Source: Hyphomonadaceae bacterium (lineage in GTDB: Bacteria; Pseudomonadota; Alphaproteobacteria; Caulobacterales; Hyphomonadaceae). Taken from it: a DNA stretch of 64,000 nucleotides. This document shows positions 1-7,206 of this stretch, in pieces. A program made the translations under genes and the position numbers. The DNA lies in contig JANSWU010000001.1 of the NCBI GenBank assembly GCA_024743315.1, forward strand, positions 434,001 to 498,000, in the 5' to 3' direction. The notes below the pieces were generated by a model. The model saw only the letters and a list, made by a program, of their open reading frames with translations. It was not told the origin of the DNA and did not search any database. Positions within the stretch are counted from its first letter, which is position 1, and each line of letters starts with the position of its first letter.

Positions 1-539
1 GCGCCAACGGCACCGGCCCGAATCTTTACGGAATCCTGGGTGCTGAGAAACAGGCCAAGGCCGGCTTCAGCTATTCGGGGGCGCTTTCCAGCACAGAAGG
101 CAACTGGTCTTGGGAGAACATGGACAACTGGCTGGCCAATCCCTCTTCTTATGCTCGCGGCACCAGCATGGCGTTTGCGGGCCTGAACCGCGATGATGAA
201 CGCGCCGCCGTGCTCGCTTATCTGGCCTCCTACAGCCCGAGCGCTCCGGAAGCGCCAGCGCCGCTACCAGAAGCGCCGGTTGAAGGTGATGCGGAAGAGG
301 CTGCTGGTGATCTGGCAGAGACAGATGAGACCGTGATCGAAGCGGTAGAACCCACTCCAACCGAAATCGTCGAAGACGCAGCCATAGAAGCCGAAGCCGC
401 TGCAGACCAGGCGATTGAGGAAGCCGCCAATGACGGCGCGGCCGCTATCGCTGAAGCAACTGAAGCTGCGGAAACCGTTGTCGAGGACGTGACTGAGGCG
501 GCTGAAGACCTGGCCGAAGACGCTACGCCTGAGGAGTAA
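1..539 (+). CDS. cytochrome c family protein, C-terminal part (cut by window start)
   Basis: The reading frame is open from the window edge (first full codon at base 3) and ends with TAA at 537-539. The visible part matches the C-terminal half of a class I cytochrome c. It has the post-haem GPNLYG loop, an FSYSGAL segment and the axial methionine loop GTSMAFAGL, followed by the helix DDERAAVLAYLASYS. The CXXCH haem site must lie upstream of the window. After the haem domain comes a tail of about 95 residues made almost only of Ala, Glu, Asp, Pro, Val and Thr. The tail is highly acidic and probably disordered. The family is periplasmic electron transfer. The tail is unusual and could be a spacer or a partner-binding region. 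The gene converges on the NlpC/P60 gene, with a 17 bp overlap of the two ends. Confidence 0.85.
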   Translation, partial: ANGTGPNLYGILGAEKQAKAGFSYSGALSSTEGNWSWENMDNWLANPSSYARGTSMAFAGLNRDDERAAVLAYLASYSPSAPEAPAPLPEAPVEGDAEEAAGDLAETDETVIEAVEPTPTEIVEDAAIEAEAAADQAIEEAANDGAAAIAEATEAAETVVEDVTEAAEDLAEDATPEE

Positions 540-1380
540 GCCAGGCAGGCGTCACGCCTTTCAGTTCAGAAACATTGACACGGCGGGCCCCAAGCGGCTC
601 GCCGTATTCATTTGCGATCCGCTCAATCGCAGGGCCGAGCGGTTCCTTCATGGTCGTCATGAACGTCCCATTCGCATGTAGCAGTGTCTCCGCATCCGCC
701 AGCAGGCCAACATGGCCGTTCCAGAAGAGCAGGTCGCCGCGATGCAGAGCTCCCGGCGCCGGCCAATCCTCAATCGGATCGCCAAACCAATCACGCTGCA
801 TATCGCTGTCGCGTGGACAGGCGATACCGCACGCCTCAAAAGCAATCTGGATCAGGCCGGAACAATCCAGGCCCAGACAATCGCGACCGCCCCATAAATA
901 GGGCGTTCCGAGGAATCGCTCTGCCACCGAAACCGGGTCGGTCTCATTTGTTTCGATCGGCGCCACCAGATGATCCACTACCCAACCGGCACGCTCGAAC
1001 TTGATATAGCGCCCATTGCGTTCACCGGTTGCTGTCAGCTTGGCGCCGACGCCAAGGACAAAATGCGGGGCGGCCGTGATGCCCGGCTCGGCATAAGTGT
1101 GCAGTCGTCCGACCGTGACCCGGTGCGATGGTGCGAGGACGGGGGCAGACAGAGCTTCCATCAACACCCAACCGACATAGCGATCAATCTCGCTCTGGAC
1201 GAGGCCGAACTCTCCTTCTTCGTGATGAAGGATCACGGTCTCGCCGTGCAGGACCTGGCTGACTTGCGTGCCATCGGGCGCAGGCGTTTTGCGCATCGCA
1301 GCAACACCGGCAGTGACCTGCAGGCGTTCACCTTGCCCACCATCTGGCAAAGTCAGTCTTGGATCGTGATATGACAGCAT
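523..1380 (-). CDS. NlpC/P60 family peptidoglycan hydrolase with N-terminal SH3-like domains
   Basis: A 285 aa protein. Residues about 10-140 fit two bacterial SH3-like repeats, and residues about 150-255 form an NlpC/P60 domain. Visible catalytic residues are Cys173 in GLDCSGL, His223 in NGHVGLL and a third polar residue, His235. The YLWGG segment before the Cys is typical. The family cleaves gamma-D-glutamyl-diaminopimelate (or L-Ala-D-Glu) bonds in cell-wall peptides. No signal peptide is seen, so the protein may act on imported muropeptides in the cytoplasm, as known for related cysteine peptidases. I chose the ATG at 1380 because GGAG lies 6 bases before it. An in-frame TTG at 1392 has no such site. 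The gene stands alone and converges on the cytochrome c gene. Confidence 0.85.
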   Translation of the reverse strand: MLSYHDPRLTLPDGGQGERLQVTAGVAAMRKTPAPDGTQVSQVLHGETVILHHEEGEFGLVQSEIDRYVGWVLMEALSAPVLAPSHRVTVGRLHTYAEPGITAAPHFVLGVGAKLTATGERNGRYIKFERAGWVVDHLVAPIETNETDPVSVAERFLGTPYLWGGRDCLGLDCSGLIQIAFEACGIACPRDSDMQRDWFGDPIEDWPAPGALHRGDLLFWNGHVGLLADAETLLHANGTFMTTMKEPLGPAIERIANEYGEPLGARRVNVSELKGVTPAWLTPQA

Positions 1381-1435
1381 CGCGGGCTCCAACCTGGATC
1401 AGGTTAGAGATATAATCTGAAAACCAAGGAAAAGT

Positions 1436-1816
1436 TTAGGCGACCGCGCGGCCAAGCTCGGCTTGAATGTCGTCCGCTATGTCGCCAGCTTCCGCGGCCT
1501 GAATCTGCCCGCCAAAAGCGCGTAGCCAATCCATGCCTTGCGTGGTGCGTTCAATATGCACGCTGCGCAGATCATTTTCGTCTGGAATCCGCTTGATCAA
1601 GCCATTGCGCTCAAGCACGTCCAGCGCCCGCGTGACGGCGGGTTTTGCAATATTGAGATGACTGGACAGGCCGCGAACCGTATGAGGCCCCGGGGTCAGG
1701 GCAACCGTCATCAGAACCGCTTGCTGGCGGGCTGTCATATCGGATTCATCGGACCGGACATAAGCCGTCAATGCACAGCGCCAAAGGTCCAGTGCTTGCC
1801 TTTGAGTCATCGCCAT
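1436..1816 (-). CDS. MarR family transcriptional regulator
   Basis: A 126 aa protein with the MarR winged helix. The recognition region reads LSSHLNIAKPAVTRALDVL, followed by the wing IPDENDLRSVHIERTTQG. It should be a dimeric DNA-binding regulator; its ligand and targets are not evident. The ATG at 1816 is preferred because GAGG sits about 8 bases upstream. A GTG at 1825 is possible but lies too close to that site. The gene is on the same strand as the NlpC/P60 gene, 55 bp upstream of it, so it may be co-transcribed. No operator is obvious in the 90 bp before its start. Confidence 0.85.
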   Translation of the reverse strand: MAMTQRQALDLWRCALTAYVRSDESDMTARQQAVLMTVALTPGPHTVRGLSSHLNIAKPAVTRALDVLERNGLIKRIPDENDLRSVHIERTTQGMDWLRAFGGQIQAAEAGDIADDIQAELGRAVA

Positions 1817-1906
1817 GTCGCACACCTCATTTCATTTGGTAAGCGAATCAGAATCCGATTTGCGACTCGCGTAAAGAGTCCAGTGAAATTTTGTTGGTGA
1901 TCGGTT

Positions 1907-2119
1907 TTAATCCTGAATCTTCGCGCGATGTTTACTGGCTCGGCCAGTGACGCGCTTGCGCCACATTCGAAAACTGCTTGGCTTCATCTCACGTCGCATG
2001 ATCGCGATCACGTCTTTTTCGAGCAGGCCGGTTTGCAGCTCGATCGCATCGAAGGAGGTGTCATCGTCCCAGGCCATTTCGATCACGGCACTGAGCTCGG
2101 CGTTGGTTAGATCTGTCAT
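1907..2119 (-). CDS. small conserved protein, TIGR03643/DUF2805 type
   Basis: A 70 aa protein starting at ATG 2119. The order LSAVIEMAWDDDTSFDAI, GLLEKDVIAIMRREM and PSSFRMWRKRVTGR is the pattern of the short DUF2805/TIGR03643 family, which is found in many proteobacteria and has no known function. The basic C-terminus (GRASKHRAKIQD) and the helix-turn-helix-like middle suggest nucleic acid binding, but that is inference. It lies 40 bp upstream of the MarR-NlpC side and 40 bp downstream of serA on the same strand, so it may be the last gene of the serine operon. No clear ribosome binding site is visible. Confidence 0.75.
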   Translation of the reverse strand: MTDLTNAELSAVIEMAWDDDTSFDAIELQTGLLEKDVIAIMRREMKPSSFRMWRKRVTGRASKHRAKIQD

Positions 2120-2159
2120 GAGGCGGGAGATAGATCGCCCGCCCCAGAAACAAATGCCC

Positions 2160-3758
2160 TTAGAAATTCAGGACTTTCGCATAACGCACATGCGGCAGAG
2201 ATTTCAGCTGCTTGACCAGGTCGTTGGTTGGCTCGCTATCGATGCCGATCAAAGCAATCGCTTCGCCACCGGCATCCTGGCGGCCAAGATGGAAGGTCGC
2301 AATATTGATCTCCTCCTTGCCGAGCAGCGCGCCCAGTGCCCCGATAAAGCCAGGCTTGTCGAGATTGTTGACGTAGAGCACGGTCGGACTGAAATCGCCT
2401 TCCAGCGCCATGCCTTTGACCTCGACGATACGGGGCTGACCGGCGATTAGCGTCCCGGCGAGCGAGCGCCAGCCGGGCTCAGGATCGTTCTCGGTCCGCT
2501 TGGTCAGCACCTTGATCCGGATCAGGCTGTCATAGACCGGACTGTCTTCGGTTTTGGTCTCGGCCAGTTTCACCCCGCTTTCATGCAGGATGGCTGGGGC
2601 TGAGACCATATTCACGTCACCGCGAGAGGCGCGCAGCAAGCCCGCCAGAGCCGCTGCCGTCAGAGGTTTGCGGTTGAGCTCTGCGACCTCACCTTCATAC
2701 TCGATCACGACTTCTTCAAAGCCATAATCGCTGATCTGTCCGGCAAATAGGCCGAGCTTTTCAGCCAGCGCCGCAAACGGCTTCAAACGCGGGGCTTCAT
2801 CAGCCGTGATCGATGGCATGTTGAGCGCATTGGTCACCGCACCGGTGAGCAGATAATCGCTCATTTGCTCAGCCACTTGCAGCGCGACATTCTCCTGCGC
2901 TTCGGTGGTCGCAGCGCCAAGGTGCGGCGTCGCGATGAAGTTCGGCGCGCCGAACAGGACATTCTCTTTGGCCGGTTCTTCGGCAAACACGTCAAAGGCA
3001 GCCGCACCAATATGGCCCGATTTCAGGCCTTCGGCCACGGCTGCTTCATCCACCAGGCCGCCGCGTGCACAATTGACCAGGATGACGCCCTTCTTGGTCT
3101 TGGCCAGCGCCTCGGCAGAAAGGATGTTACGGGTCTGCTCGGTGAGCGGTGTGTGTAGCGTGATCGCATCGGCGCGGGTCAGCATCGTATCGAGATCTGG
3201 CGCCTTTTCGACGCCAAGTTCGATAGCACGTTCTTCGGTCAGGAACGGATCATAAGCCAGCACTTTCATTTGCAAGCCTTTGGCGCGTTCGGCGACCCGC
3301 GCGCCAATATTCCCGCACCCGATCAGGCCGAGCGTCTTGTAAGACAGCTCCGTGCCCATAAAGGCCTTTTTCGGCCATTCGCCGGCTTGGGTTCCAATAT
3401 TCGCCGCCGGGATCTGGCGGGCGGCCGCGAACATCATCGCGATGGCGTGCTCAGCCGTTGTCACGGCGTTTCCGAACGGCGTGTTCATGACCACAACGCC
3501 TTTTCCCGTGGCGGCTTTGATGTCGATATTGTCGACCCCGATCCCGGCGCGGCCAATGACTTTCAAATTGTCTGCGGCCGCGATGATGTCGGCATCCGGC
3601 TTACACGCCGACCGCACGACCAGGCCGTCAAATTCCGAAATCTTGGCGATCAGCTCGTCTTTACTGAGCCCGACAGCGGTTTCGGTTTCCAGGCCGCGAT
3701 TGTGGAAAATCTCCACAGCGGCGGGGGCGAGTTTGTCTGCAATCAGAACTTTAGGCAT
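2160..3758 (-). CDS. serA: D-3-phosphoglycerate dehydrogenase
   Basis: A 532 aa long-form SerA that makes the first reaction of serine synthesis: 3-phosphoglycerate plus NAD to 3-phosphohydroxypyruvate. Seen in order are the split catalytic domain (VVRSACKPDADII), the Rossmann motif GLIGCGNIGARVAE, the catalytic Arg segment CARGGLVDE, the Glu in DVFAEEP, the His in TPHLGAAT, the allosteric substrate-binding domain, and a C-terminal ACT domain (YVNNLDKPGFIGALGALL) that usually binds serine for feedback control. The start is ATG 3758, with GGAG 6 bases upstream; an in-frame TTG at 3770 is less likely. The start lies inside the last 8 bases of the GNAT gene, so translation is probably coupled to it. 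serC lies just upstream of that. Confidence 0.97.
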   Translation of the reverse strand: MPKVLIADKLAPAAVEIFHNRGLETETAVGLSKDELIAKISEFDGLVVRSACKPDADIIAAADNLKVIGRAGIGVDNIDIKAATGKGVVVMNTPFGNAVTTAEHAIAMMFAAARQIPAANIGTQAGEWPKKAFMGTELSYKTLGLIGCGNIGARVAERAKGLQMKVLAYDPFLTEERAIELGVEKAPDLDTMLTRADAITLHTPLTEQTRNILSAEALAKTKKGVILVNCARGGLVDEAAVAEGLKSGHIGAAAFDVFAEEPAKENVLFGAPNFIATPHLGAATTEAQENVALQVAEQMSDYLLTGAVTNALNMPSITADEAPRLKPFAALAEKLGLFAGQISDYGFEEVVIEYEGEVAELNRKPLTAAALAGLLRASRGDVNMVSAPAILHESGVKLAETKTEDSPVYDSLIRIKVLTKRTENDPEPGWRSLAGTLIAGQPRIVEVKGMALEGDFSPTVLYVNNLDKPGFIGALGALLGKEEINIATFHLGRQDAGGEAIALIGIDSEPTNDLVKQLKSLPHVRYAKVLNF

Positions 3759-4290
3759 CTGCGTCTCCAAAGCGCCAGTCGGCGCGATCTAATCTGTGAA
3801 CAAGGCAGTCATCGTCATCAAACAGACGACGGCCGGTGGGGCGAAAGCCCAAGCGCTGGTAAAAGCGGTGGGCATCCGTGTTGGAATTCAAGGGATCAAT
3901 CACGATGGCTTCGACCTTGGGATCGGCGAAAGCGCGATTGATCGCGATGGTCATCATCTCTGTGCCGTAACCATTGCCGAGACAGTCAGCTTCGCCGATC
4001 CAGATATCCATGGCGCACAGATTGGGCGGGCAATCCTTCCCCCAATAATGCGTGCGCTCGAGCGCCGGATCGATCACTTGCATGGCTCCGATAGGCCGAC
4101 CATCGATCTCAGCAATGAGATAAGCACTGGCAGGGTCATCATTGCTGACCTCCTCCAGCCACTCGGCGTCTTCGAATGCCACATCGGCCTCGGGATCGTC
4201 GCTGGTCGCGGCGATCACATGCGGTTCGTGGTCCCATCTTTCCAGATGTGGCACGTCCGCGGGCGTGGCGGGGCGAAGCTTGACAGGCAT
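3751..4290 (-). CDS. GNAT family N-acetyltransferase (AAC(6')-like), between serC and serA
   Basis: A 179 aa protein. The N-terminal strand LRPATPADVPHLERWD, the conserved MDIWIGEADCLGNGYGTEMM (acetyl-CoA loop) and FYQRLGFRPTGRR place it in the GNAT superfamily, nearest to AAC(6')-type enzymes. It would transfer acetyl from acetyl-CoA to an amine of unknown identity. The name of the subfamily does not prove aminoglycoside resistance, since many chromosomal homologues act on other amines. It sits between serC (18 bp away) and serA (8 bp overlap) in one operon, so its expression should follow serine synthesis. Start ATG 4290. Confidence 0.8.
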   Translation of the reverse strand: MPVKLRPATPADVPHLERWDHEPHVIAATSDDPEADVAFEDAEWLEEVSNDDPASAYLIAEIDGRPIGAMQVIDPALERTHYWGKDCPPNLCAMDIWIGEADCLGNGYGTEMMTIAINRAFADPKVEAIVIDPLNSNTDAHRFYQRLGFRPTGRRLFDDDDCLVHRLDRADWRFGDADA

Positions 4291-4308
4291 GGCCGAGGCC
4301 TCTGGCGC

Positions 4309-5472
4309 TTATAACGCGGCCAACTCTTCCGCGAATGTCCAGTCGAGCCACGGTGTTAGCTTGGCAACATCGCTCGGTTCCACCGTTGCACCGCACCAGA
4401 TGCGCAGCCCGGGAGGGGCCTTGGCATAGCCATTGGCGTCATAACAGGCATCTTCTTGTTCGAGCCGCGTCATCATCCGCTTGATAAAGGCGCGTTGACC
4501 GGCCTCGTCGAGTTTGACGAAGGTCGGATGAACGATCGAGAAGGTCACACCGGAATTCGAGCGCACCTCATCATCGGCGCACAGGAAGTCGATCCAATCG
4601 GTTTTTGCGACCCATTCGGTGAGGATGGCGAGCGACTGATCCGAGCGGGCTTTAAGACCTTGATAGCCGCCGCATTCTTCAGCCCAATCCAGCGCTTGAA
4701 GATAGTCTTCGGTACACAAAAGAGAGGGAGTATTGATCGTATTGCCTTCGAACAAGGCTTCGTTCAGCTTACCGCCTTTGGTCATGCGGAAGATCTTGGG
4801 CAGGGCCCGCTCCGGCTTATAGCTCTCGAGTCGGCGCACAGCATTCGGCGACAGGATCAACATGCCATGGGCCGCTTCACCGCCCAGCACTTTCTGCCAG
4901 CTATAAGTGACGACATCGAGCTTGTCCCACTCCATATCCTGCGCAAACACAGCAGAGGTCGCGTCACAAATCACCACACGGTCCGGGTTCGGCTTGATCC
5001 AGTCGGCATTCGGCACGCGCACGCCGGAGGTCGTGCCATTCCAGGTGAAGATGATGTCGGCATCATCGCGCGCCTGCTCAAATGGCGGCAGCACGCCATA
5101 GTCGCCGACATGAATGTTGCAATCGTCGAGCTTGAGCTCATTCACCGCATCGGTGACCCAGTCCTTGCCGAAGCTTTCCCAGGCGAACACATCGACGGCG
5201 CGCTGGCCCAGCATGGACCACATGCACATTTCCACGGCACCCGTATCGGAGGCTGGCACGATGGCGACGCGGTAATCCTCGGGCAGTCCGAGAATATCCT
5301 TGGTGCGCTCGATCGCTTGTTTCAGCTTGGCTTTTGCGGTGGCCGAGCGGTGCGAGCGGCCAAGCGCTGCGCTTTGTAATTTTTCGAGAGAAAATCCGGG
5401 ACGTTTGGCCGTCGGTCCGGACGAGAAATGCGGACACGCCGGACGCGTGTCGGGTTTGGCGACATCAGTCAT
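4309..5472 (-). CDS. serC: phosphoserine aminotransferase (alphaproteobacterial/archaeal type)
   Basis: A 387 aa PLP enzyme, the second step of serine synthesis: 3-phosphohydroxypyruvate plus glutamate to phosphoserine. The opening CPHFSSGPTAKRPG and the length match the TIGR01365-type SerC rather than the E. coli type. The PLP lysine is Lys194 in YSWQKVLGGEAAHG. NGTTSGV supplies the phosphate contacts, and GNTINTPS is a family motif. It is the first gene of serC-GNAT-serA. The start ATG 5472 follows AGGAG at a 9-base spacing, and part of that ribosome site is the 3' arm of a leader hairpin. In vitamin B6 synthesis SerC can also act on 4-phosphohydroxythreonine, a known second role. Confidence 0.96.
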   Translation of the reverse strand: MTDVAKPDTRPACPHFSSGPTAKRPGFSLEKLQSAALGRSHRSATAKAKLKQAIERTKDILGLPEDYRVAIVPASDTGAVEMCMWSMLGQRAVDVFAWESFGKDWVTDAVNELKLDDCNIHVGDYGVLPPFEQARDDADIIFTWNGTTSGVRVPNADWIKPNPDRVVICDATSAVFAQDMEWDKLDVVTYSWQKVLGGEAAHGMLILSPNAVRRLESYKPERALPKIFRMTKGGKLNEALFEGNTINTPSLLCTEDYLQALDWAEECGGYQGLKARSDQSLAILTEWVAKTDWIDFLCADDEVRSNSGVTFSIVHPTFVKLDEAGQRAFIKRMMTRLEQEDACYDANGYAKAPPGLRIWCGATVEPSDVAKLTPWLDWTFAEELAAL

Positions 5473-5483
5473 CTGTTTGTACT

Positions 5484-5554
5484 CCTATCCTTACAGATAG
5501 GCTGACCTTCGTTGGGGAAGGTTGGCCCACCGCGCATATGGCGCAGAGCGAGCC
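5484..5554 (-). promoter_or_regulatory. hairpin-rich leader of the serC operon (serC-motif candidate)
   Basis: Read on the minus strand, the untranslated leader holds three stems: GCGC with loop CATAT (5532-5544), ACCTTC/GAAGGT with loop CCCAAC (5505-5522), and CCTATC/GATAGG with loop TGTAAG (5484-5501). The last stem includes AGG of the serC ribosome site AGGAG, so folding could reduce initiation. A conserved serC RNA motif is known upstream of serC operons in alphaproteobacteria. Position and clade agree, but I could not test the match to its covariance model. The ligand is unknown. Confidence 0.45.
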
Positions 5555-5600
5555 TCAGGGCAAGGAAAGATTGTGTGAACCGCTTGTGTCACATGCGAAA

Positions 5601-5626
5601 ACGCTCCTACTGATCAGCAGGAGCGT
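5601..5626 (-). terminator. Rho-independent terminator after the response regulator
   Basis: Perfect 8 bp stem ACGCTCCT/AGGAGCGT with a short loop. On the minus strand the stem is followed by TTTTCG. It lies 28 bp after the stop of the receiver gene and separates it from the serC leader. Confidence 0.75.
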
Positions 5627-5653
5627 CGAGTTCTGAACTTTTGAAACGCGAGC

Positions 5654-6088
5654 CTAAGCCGCGACCGCAACCTGGCCTTTTGCCCCGGGCATCTGCTCAA
5701 GCAGGAAGTCGTGGAAGGTTTCAGCCCGCTGGATAAAGCGATTGAAAGGCAGTTTCGCTTTGAAGATCGCGTCCGGGGCAACATTGGCGCCGCATTTGAT
5801 CGCCGTGGCGACGGCCTGATCGCGTTCCGGTTGCGCTGAACAGACCGCGATGCGGTGTTTGCCCATATTGGCGACGCGGGCGATGGTCATATCACCATCA
5901 AAGCTGTCCGGCAGGGTCAGATCGAGGACGACCAGATCGAAGCGCTCCAGACGCAGGCGGTTTTCTGCCTCCATCAAGGTCGTTGCCATAACCAGATCGA
6001 CCGGAACGCGGGCGCGCGCGGCTTTGTCCGCAGCGACCAGCAATAATTCACGCACCGGCTCGTGATCCTCGACCCAAAGAACTTTCAT
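5654..6088 (-). CDS. single-domain response regulator (receiver only)
   Basis: A 144 aa CheY-like receiver with no output domain. Visible residues are the acidic pair Glu7-Asp8 (VLWVEDHE), phosphoacceptor Asp56 in DLVVLDLTLPDSFDG, Ser84 in the switch position (AVCSAQP) and Lys110 or Lys112 (IFKAKLPF). Such proteins work by protein-protein contact with kinases, phosphotransferases or motors. No histidine kinase is next to it, so its partner is unknown. It has its own terminator and a 224 bp upstream intergenic region shared with the divergent acyltransferase. That region holds three GANTC sites (6103, 6126 and 6219), which hints at cell-cycle control through CcrM/GcrA. Start ATG 6088. Confidence 0.85.
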   Translation of the reverse strand: MKVLWVEDHEPVRELLLVAADKAARARVPVDLVMATTLMEAENRLRLERFDLVVLDLTLPDSFDGDMTIARVANMGKHRIAVCSAQPERDQAVATAIKCGANVAPDAIFKAKLPFNRFIQRAETFHDFLLEQMPGAKGQVAVAA

Positions 6089-6312
6089 CTAAATACCCTT
6101 ACGACTCTACCGTTGTTACCCCGGCGATTCTCGCCTAGCCCTCTTCTGAAACCCACATTGCCACCATCGGATTACGGGATGGTAAAGCGAAAGTGACCAA
6201 AGTGTTGACAATGCTACAGATTCCCAGGTGCTGAGCGTCATCGTCGCCAAGCTGGCACGAACTATGATAGAGTTGTGTCAAACACCTCCAAAGCCAATGG
6301 AGACGGGAGAAT

Positions 6313-7206
6313 ATGACGAGCAAATCGCTACCAGCGGCGACCACGCATGCTGCCTTTTTGGCGGAGCTGGAGGCGAGTGACGATCATATTGTTGATCGAC
6401 TGATAAAAGAAAGATGCCCGAGTTTTGTCGATCACTGGTCGTGGCCGGTGATTCGCCCAATGCTGTACAGCCTGCTCGGATATGACCGCGCCTGCCGGAC
6501 CACGGATTATCTGCAGACCCTGAATGGCGGCGATAGTTTTGATCATCTAACCGAAGAACTCTCTGTGGATCTGACCCTGAAAGCGATTGAGCGGATGCCG
6601 AAAACGGGGCGTTTGGTGGTCGCTGCCAATCATCCAACCGGGCTCGCGGATGGTGTTGCGGTATGGGACGCCTTGCGCCGCGTGCGCCGCGATATCGTAT
6701 TCTTTGCCAATGCCGACGCGCTGCGGGTCAATCCGGGGTTTTCAGATGTCTTGATTCCGGTCGAATGGGTGATGGACAAGCGCTCGCCAGCGAAGACTCG
6801 CGAGACCTTAAGGTTGGCAAAAGAAGCCTTTGCGGATGAGAAATGCGTGGTCATCTTCCCATCCGGCAAGCTCGCTAAAAAAATCGATGGAGTCCTGACG
6901 GAACAGGATTGGATGCCGACCGTGGTCAGCCTTGCTCGCAAGCACAAAGCCCCGGTCCAACCGCTCAACCTGCAAGCGACCAATTCCTGGCTCTATTATC
7001 TGTTCGCGAAGCTGAACGGTGAGCTGCGCGATATCACGCTGTTTCACGAGCTCCTGAACAAACGCGGCAGTTCTTTCGAAATGACCTTTGGACCCCTCAT
7101 TGCGCCGGAACGATTTGAGGGCGATGCCAATGCCCACACGCTCGCCTTGAGAGAATATGTCTCAACGCATTTGGCGGCGGGGCCGGAAACGGAATTTAAG
7201 CCTTAA
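6313..7206 (+). CDS. PlsC-like (LPLAT family) acyltransferase
   Basis: A 297 aa protein with the lysophospholipid acyltransferase fold. The catalytic block is NHPTGLADG (His107, Asp113), that is H-x5-D. This spacing is usual in the haemolysin-like/ornithine-lipid branch of the superfamily, in place of the H-x4-D of PlsC. A second block, [11 protein letters not shown], stands where the EGTR motif lies in PlsC. No clear membrane helix is seen, so it is probably peripheral on the inner membrane. The substrate is unknown. The start ATG 6313 has GGGAG 5 bases upstream. The 3' end overlaps secA by 4 bp, tail to tail. Confidence 0.8.
   Translation: MTSKSLPAATTHAAFLAELEASDDHIVDRLIKERCPSFVDHWSWPVIRPMLYSLLGYDRACRTTDYLQTLNGGDSFDHLTEELSVDLTLKAIERMPKTGRLVVAANHPTGLADGVAVWDALRRVRRDIVFFANADALRVNPGFSDVLIPVEWVMDKRSPAKTRETLRLAKEAFADEKCVVIFPSGKLAKKIDGVLTEQDWMPTVVSLARKHKAPVQPLNLQATNSWLYYLFAKLNGELRDITLFHELLNKRGSSFEMTFGPLIAPERFEGDANAHTLALREYVSTHLAAGPETEFKP

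Noticed and set aside
3751-4290. Aminoglycoside resistance gene
   Set aside because: Similarity to the AAC(6') branch alone is not proof; the gene is inside a biosynthetic operon with no mobile-element marks.
4456-5379. 307 aa open frame on the plus strand inside serC
   Set aside because: Antisense of the well supported serC gene.
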